Shown: positions 6,376 through 9,090 of the stretch, piece after piece
Layout: every line of letters starts with the position of its first letter
How positions within the stretch are numbered: position 1 is the stretch's first letter
Assembly: GCA_021155845.1 (NCBI GenBank)
Contig: JAJNBK010000093.1
Coordinates: forward strand, 1-9,090
DNA length: 9,090 nt
Direction: 5' to 3'
DNA from: Nitrososphaeraceae archaeon
Lineage (GTDB): Archaea; Thermoproteota; Nitrososphaeria; Nitrososphaerales; Nitrososphaeraceae
Translations under genes and position numbers: made by a program
Notes under the pieces: generated by a model
Seen by the model: only the letters and a program-made list of their open reading frames with translations
Told to the model about the DNA's origin: nothing
The model's database searches: none

Positions 6376-6921
6376 CTATGCTGCAACTAACGAAGTCACC
6401 TTCACGTTTGATGTTGCTGATAGTAATGACGTTGCCTTTACTGTTGTTGAACTATTAACATCTGCATTATCAAAATTAAGTCTTAGGTTAATCCACATTT
6501 TTTCCATATCCTCCTGAATATTCTAACTCTTGTCTCTGGAATATTAGCTAAAGCAAGTTGTAAAATCCTAATAGCATAATCAATGGTTTTATCCCATACA
6601 GAATCTACTTTTTGTGTTCGATAAATCCTATTGTTCCTTCTGTCATTTTGGTATACTCTTCTTTCGACCAATCCATCTGATTCCAACCTATCAATTATAG
6701 GTATCAGAGTCGGAGCTTCTAATCCCAATTTATCAGCGATCTCTTTCGGTGTTAGACCATCTTGGTTTTTTTGAGCGTTAGGAGTACTCTCCACTGACCG
6801 AAAATGATACTAACATTCTTACATAACTCTGAAGCCAGTGCCTTTGCCAAAGCCCTTGCAGTTTCCTTTATGATAAAGCCAGCATTATTTTGACAATCGA
6901 AACTAGTCGTATTTTAAACAC
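6376..6921 (-). pseudogene. MarR-family transcriptional regulator, broken by frameshifts in A-runs
   Basis: MarR proteins are dimeric winged-helix regulators, usually repressing an adjacent exporter until a ligand binds. The central frame (6794-6483) carries the wHTH: DGLTPKEIADKLGLEAP, TLIPIIDRLESDGLVERR and the wing NDRRNNRIYRT. Upstream, another frame gives CQNNAGFIIKETARAL, ASELCKN and FGQWRVLLTL, the standard N-terminal dimer helix; it joins if the seven A at 6766-6772 (T on plus) were eight. Downstream, another frame gives MWINLRLNF and a Thr/Ser-rich tail to TAG at 6376-6378; it joins if the six A before TGTGG were seven. At the 5' end a GTG at 6919-6921, 28 nt from a TATA box, would join with one more A. 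Restored length is about 182 aa, normal for the family. It lies just upstream of, and co-directional with, the exporter. Confidence 0.85.
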
Positions 6922-6944
6922 AAAAAATTAGCATACAAATAATT

Positions 6945-6954
6945 AGATATAAAG
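6945..6954 (-). promoter_or_regulatory. TATA box for the MarR gene (and probably the exporter)
   Basis: CTTTATATCT on the minus strand. A start at GTG 6921 would be 28 nt downstream. An ATG at 6934 is too close (about 15 nt) and its frame stops after six codons. Confidence 0.5.
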
Positions 6955-7204
6955 CTTTTGAGTATGTAAAAGGTTAACTCAGAGAAAAAGTCCATATAAA
7001 TGTGAACTCCATACTGGTAGTGATTTCGCTTCGGAAAGTGTTGAACTTACATTAGAATCTTTACTTGTCTGAAAAACAATTATTGAAATACTGCTAAAAA
7101 CGCGATTCAAGTCCTTCTGCATATGATTCTAGTGTACTTGAGTCTATCGCGATAACTCTTTTTTAGTGGATTTATGGAGTGTATATAGTGTATGTTTTCT
7201 CATT

Positions 7205-7744
7205 CTATAATTTTTTGGAGATAGCAATTTGTATTTTTTCTGCTATCTCTTTTGCTACCCTTTTTATGCTTTCTGGATTTTTATTTCCAATTTCTTCAGA
7301 TATTAAATCATACTCCCATTTGTTTTCTGCCTTTTTAATAGATCCCCCAGCATTTTCACCATTTGTTTTGAACTTTTTCATTATCGCAATGTGTGAAAAA
7401 GTCTCTCCAATAATGGCACCGTGAAAATGCAACGTATTAGCAGGTATGCATACTGTATCTCCCTCTTTTTCGAAAAAGATAATATCATTATCATCAATTT
7501 CAAATTTAGTTAAACTGGTTCCATGTATTACTCCAACAACTCCTTTTCCATTTGTCGCTATAAGTATTTGATCAGATTCATGGTAATGTAATGTGGTTAG
7601 AGCACCATTTTGAAATATTACATGGTACATTTCCTGTTCTGCAGAATTACCTTCACCTAAAATTTCTCTTATTATGACGTTTCCAGTAAAATAATTCTCA
7701 TTTATCTTTTTCTCTTTAGCTGTATGTATATTTTCCTTTTGCAT
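7205..7744 (-). CDS. Cupin-domain protein (179 aa), substrate unknown
   Basis: A single conserved beta-barrel of the cupin superfamily. Motif 1 is G47-x5-H53-Y-H55-x3-Q59, with GKG at 66-68; motif 2 is GDTVCIPANTLHFHGA (95-110), with P101 and H106. His53, His55 and His106 would be metal ligands; Gln59 stands at the usual Glu place, a substitution seen in some cupins. A short charged N-terminal arm (1-25) and a Lys/Glu-rich helical tail (137-179) flank the barrel. No signal peptide, so cytosolic. Roles of such single-barrel cupins range from dioxygenase or isomerase to sugar or ligand binding; the sequence does not decide. The ATG is 29 nt from a TATA box, with no other start competing. It is not obviously in an operon with MarR, about 280 bp downstream on the same strand. 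The frame is intact. Confidence 0.85.
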   Translation of the reverse strand: MQKENIHTAKEKKINENYFTGNVIIREILGEGNSAEQEMYHVIFQNGALTTLHYHESDQILIATNGKGVVGVIHGTSLTKFEIDDNDIIFFEKEGDTVCIPANTLHFHGAIIGETFSHIAIMKKFKTNGENAGGSIKKAENKWEYDLISEEIGNKNPESIKRVAKEIAEKIQIAISKKL

Positions 7745-7767
7745 AGACTTTTTCTATTTTGCTTCGA

Positions 7768-7777
7768 AATTATAAAG
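7768..7777 (-). promoter_or_regulatory. TATA box for the cupin gene
   Basis: CTTTATAATT on the minus strand, centred about 29 nt before the ATG at 7744; the leader would be absent or very short. A second TATA-like stretch (TTTTTATATTTG) lies about 17 nt further upstream. Confidence 0.55.
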
Positions 7778-7779
7778 AT

Positions 7780-8554
7780 TTCAAATATAAAAAGATAATA
7801 TATTTGGCTAGAGTTGTTTATGATATATAGGAAAACTTTTTTCCATATCAAATAAACCTGCTGAACAGTTATCTGCACTAATATGCTTTCTATTTGTTAG
7901 ACAGTTGAAGTTCTGGACATTCATGCTATATAATAAAAAGAATATCTTGCATCTAAGCATTAGAGTTAAGAATCGAAATTGGACAAGATGCTGCAATGAT
8001 TCTCTAACAAAGAATAGCAAATAATTGAAAACAATATACTTTGATTAGCCTCAATTGATAAGCCAACTATAAATAAAGACAATGAACTACTTGTAGAAAT
8101 TAAGCATTGATGTTTGCTGTTCTAATTTGTATCTTGTTGAAGATACTCTCTTTCAGTAAATTTACACTAATTCCAGATCATAAGATAATTGGTATTATCA
8201 AAAGTATTGAGCATTCTAGATAATGTATAAAAGAATTGTGTGTAGCAGAGAGAGATTTGCCCTTTAACTGTGTATCATCATCTTGATGTGTAAATATTAT
8301 AATGTATAATGTAAATCTTTAGTTATATAAAAAAGCAAATCAGTCAATTGTTGACATACGGAATATATTTGCGACAGAGGAATTTGCCTATCAACACTAG
8401 TCGTATATATATACACATACACGCGTACATATACTCATTTATATCTACCAACACAAAAATCGAGAATACTTTAAACGCAGTGATCGTCAAAAAGAGCATA
8501 TCTGAAGATCTCAGTGATTTTTTTATTGTGTAAAATCTGGATTAGATTTGCAAT
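7780..8554. other. About 775 bp without a convincing gene
   Basis: Short frames occur: 38 codons at 7808-7924 (-, from ATG) and 37 codons at 8110-8223 (+, MFAVLICILL…). Neither has a family signature; a TATA-like TTATTATATAG lies too close (about 8 nt) to the first ATG. A longer TTG-initiated frame at 8348-8533 is mostly the translated AT/CA tract at 8402-8434 and is not credible. A small hairpin GATAAT/ATTATC lies near 8185. No tRNA or other RNA gene was recognised. Confidence 0.45.
8402..8434. repeat. 33-nt strictly alternating pyrimidine-purine tract
   Basis: Every base from C8402 to C8434 alternates pyrimidine and purine, with TATATA, ACACATAC and an ACGCGT core. Such tracts can adopt Z-DNA or melt easily. 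It lies about 120 bp before the RHH-like gene. Confidence 0.75.
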
Positions 8555-8686
8555 ATGGAGATTATGACGAATTCAATATTGACGACGGTTATTTCAGTAC
8601 GAATTCGAGATAGTTTAACAAAAGATCATCATAGAGATGAGAAAAACCTGTCAATTATTGTTAGAGATCGAGTTAAATGGTTATGA
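8555..8686 (+). CDS. Small ribbon-helix-helix-like protein (43 aa)
   Basis: The frame runs from ATG 8555 to TGA 8684; a second Met at 8564 is an alternative start. The layout fits an RHH DNA-binding domain: beta strand VISVRI (12-17), a turn DSL, helix 1 with TKDHHRDEKN, then NLSIIVRDRVKWL, which resembles the second RHH helix (S-x-I-V-R). RHH dimers insert the strand into the DNA major groove and usually repress their own promoter; many are antitoxins. It is very short for the family, and no toxin gene follows: the next gene encodes an exported protein. A T-rich TATA-like stretch lies about 31 nt upstream but is weak. Chance similarity in a 43-codon frame cannot be excluded. Confidence 0.45.
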   Translation: MEIMTNSILTTVISVRIRDSLTKDHHRDEKNLSIIVRDRVKWL

Positions 8687-8814
8687 GTATATCGCAGCTT
8701 CATGATATAGACATTATCAACTTTTCAAAATAAGAATTTACCGAATGATTATTAATGCCATACTATTTTCATTGACATAACCTTTCTGACGATTATAATA
8801 ATAATTGAATATTC

Positions 8815-8824
8815 TTTATATAAA
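8815..8824 (+). promoter_or_regulatory. TATA box for the exported protein gene
   Basis: TTTATATAAA is centred about 26 nt before the ATG at 8846, one of the clearest box A elements in the window. Confidence 0.7.
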
Positions 8825-8845
8825 ACACTCTCTACAAAAGTCTCA

Positions 8846-9090
8846 ATGAAAAGCAAAACAATTTTGCGACTTGCTGCTTCAATATCTCTTCTAGCAACAC
8901 TAGTATCAACCACTGCTCTATCAAATCAGGCTACAAGTATCACAGCATTGTCACAAACGGGTCCTTCTACTGCTTCTACTGCTACTTTTGGTATGGATGG
9001 TGTAATAAGTTCTCTAATTCTTGGAGTACCAGCAAATACTAAGACTATTGATATGACTACTGTACAAAAATTTATTCTATCAGGTGATTG
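8846..9090 (+). CDS. Exported protein, N-terminal part (3' end outside window)
   Basis: The frame is open from ATG 8846 to the right edge (81 complete codons). A signal peptide is clear: basic start KSKTILR, hydrophobic core LAASISLLATLVSTTAL, and a likely cleavage after ALS (near residue 26). The mature start is Thr/Ser/Ala-rich (TGPSTASTAT, about 39-48), followed by a folded-looking stretch with GVISSLILGVPAN, TIDMTTVQKFILSGD. I recall similar exported proteins of unknown function in ammonia-oxidising archaea, but cannot name a domain. The Thr/Ser stretch could be glycosylated outside the cell (inference). Spacing from the TATA box fixes the start and suggests leaderless translation. Confidence 0.75.
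   Translation, partial: MKSKTILRLAASISLLATLVSTTALSNQATSITALSQTGPSTASTATFGMDGVISSLILGVPANTKTIDMTTVQKFILSGD

Noticed and set aside
7179..7424. 81-codon plus-strand hydrophobic open frame
   Set aside because: Antisense to the cupin gene; hydrophobicity arises from the Lys/Glu-rich codons read on the other strand.
7808..8020. 70-codon minus-strand frame with TTG start
   Set aside because: No recognisable domain, no well-placed promoter, and composition typical of AT-rich noise.
8348..8533. 61-codon plus-strand frame with TTG start
   Set aside because: Its middle is the translated alternating TA/CA tract; no promoter and no family pattern.
1..9090. CRISPR array, tRNA or rRNA gene
   Set aside because: No regularly spaced direct repeats, and no T-arm or anticodon-arm pattern or conserved rRNA stretch was found on either strand.

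Overview
The window is AT-rich, with genes on both strands separated by long non-coding stretches. Several genes have an archaeal TATA box (box A) about 25-32 nt before the start codon and no Shine-Dalgarno sequence, which points to leaderless transcription. Together with the gene types (UvdE, a stand-alone UBP zinc finger, a PII protein, a 14-TM drug exporter with a MarR regulator, a Thr/Ser-rich exported protein) this suggests an ammonia-oxidising Nitrososphaeria archaeon (thaumarchaeon), perhaps near Nitrososphaera/Nitrosocosmicus. That assignment is inference from style and remembered families, not from a search.

Layout. 1-660 (+): 3' part of a UV-damage endonuclease. 747-1057 (+): a PII signalling protein split by a one-base frameshift. 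1376-1746 (-): a GNAT acetyltransferase with an internal deletion. About 1750-2650: no convincing gene, but a 32-bp perfect inverted repeat (2126-2157 / 2531-2562) around 373 bp. 2654-2836 (-): a 60-aa Cys-rich zinc-ribbon-like protein, divergent from a decayed ribbon-helix-helix gene (2908-3046, +). 3318-3458 (+): a 46-aa acidic small protein. 4060-4323 (-): UBP-type zinc finger protein. 4802-6300 (-): DHA2-type MFS exporter with an internal deletion. 6376-6921 (-): MarR-family regulator broken by frameshifts, just upstream of the exporter. 7205-7744 (-): cupin protein. 8555-8686 (+): 43-aa RHH-like protein. 8846 to the edge (+): 5' part of an exported protein.

The main theme is gene breakage. 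PII and MarR each become continuous if one A is added back to A-runs (one site in PII, two clear and one possible in MarR). GNAT and the MFS exporter each lack an internal block of roughly 35-50 codons (estimated from family length) and resume in another frame. The A-run lesions look like homopolymer under-calling in the sequence; the larger deletions look real or assembly-derived. If the MarR frame is intact in the organism, MarR and exporter would form a normal regulator-exporter operon on the minus strand. I did not find a clear new defence or metabolic system; the best unexplained structure is the long inverted repeat, followed by the small leaderless genes.
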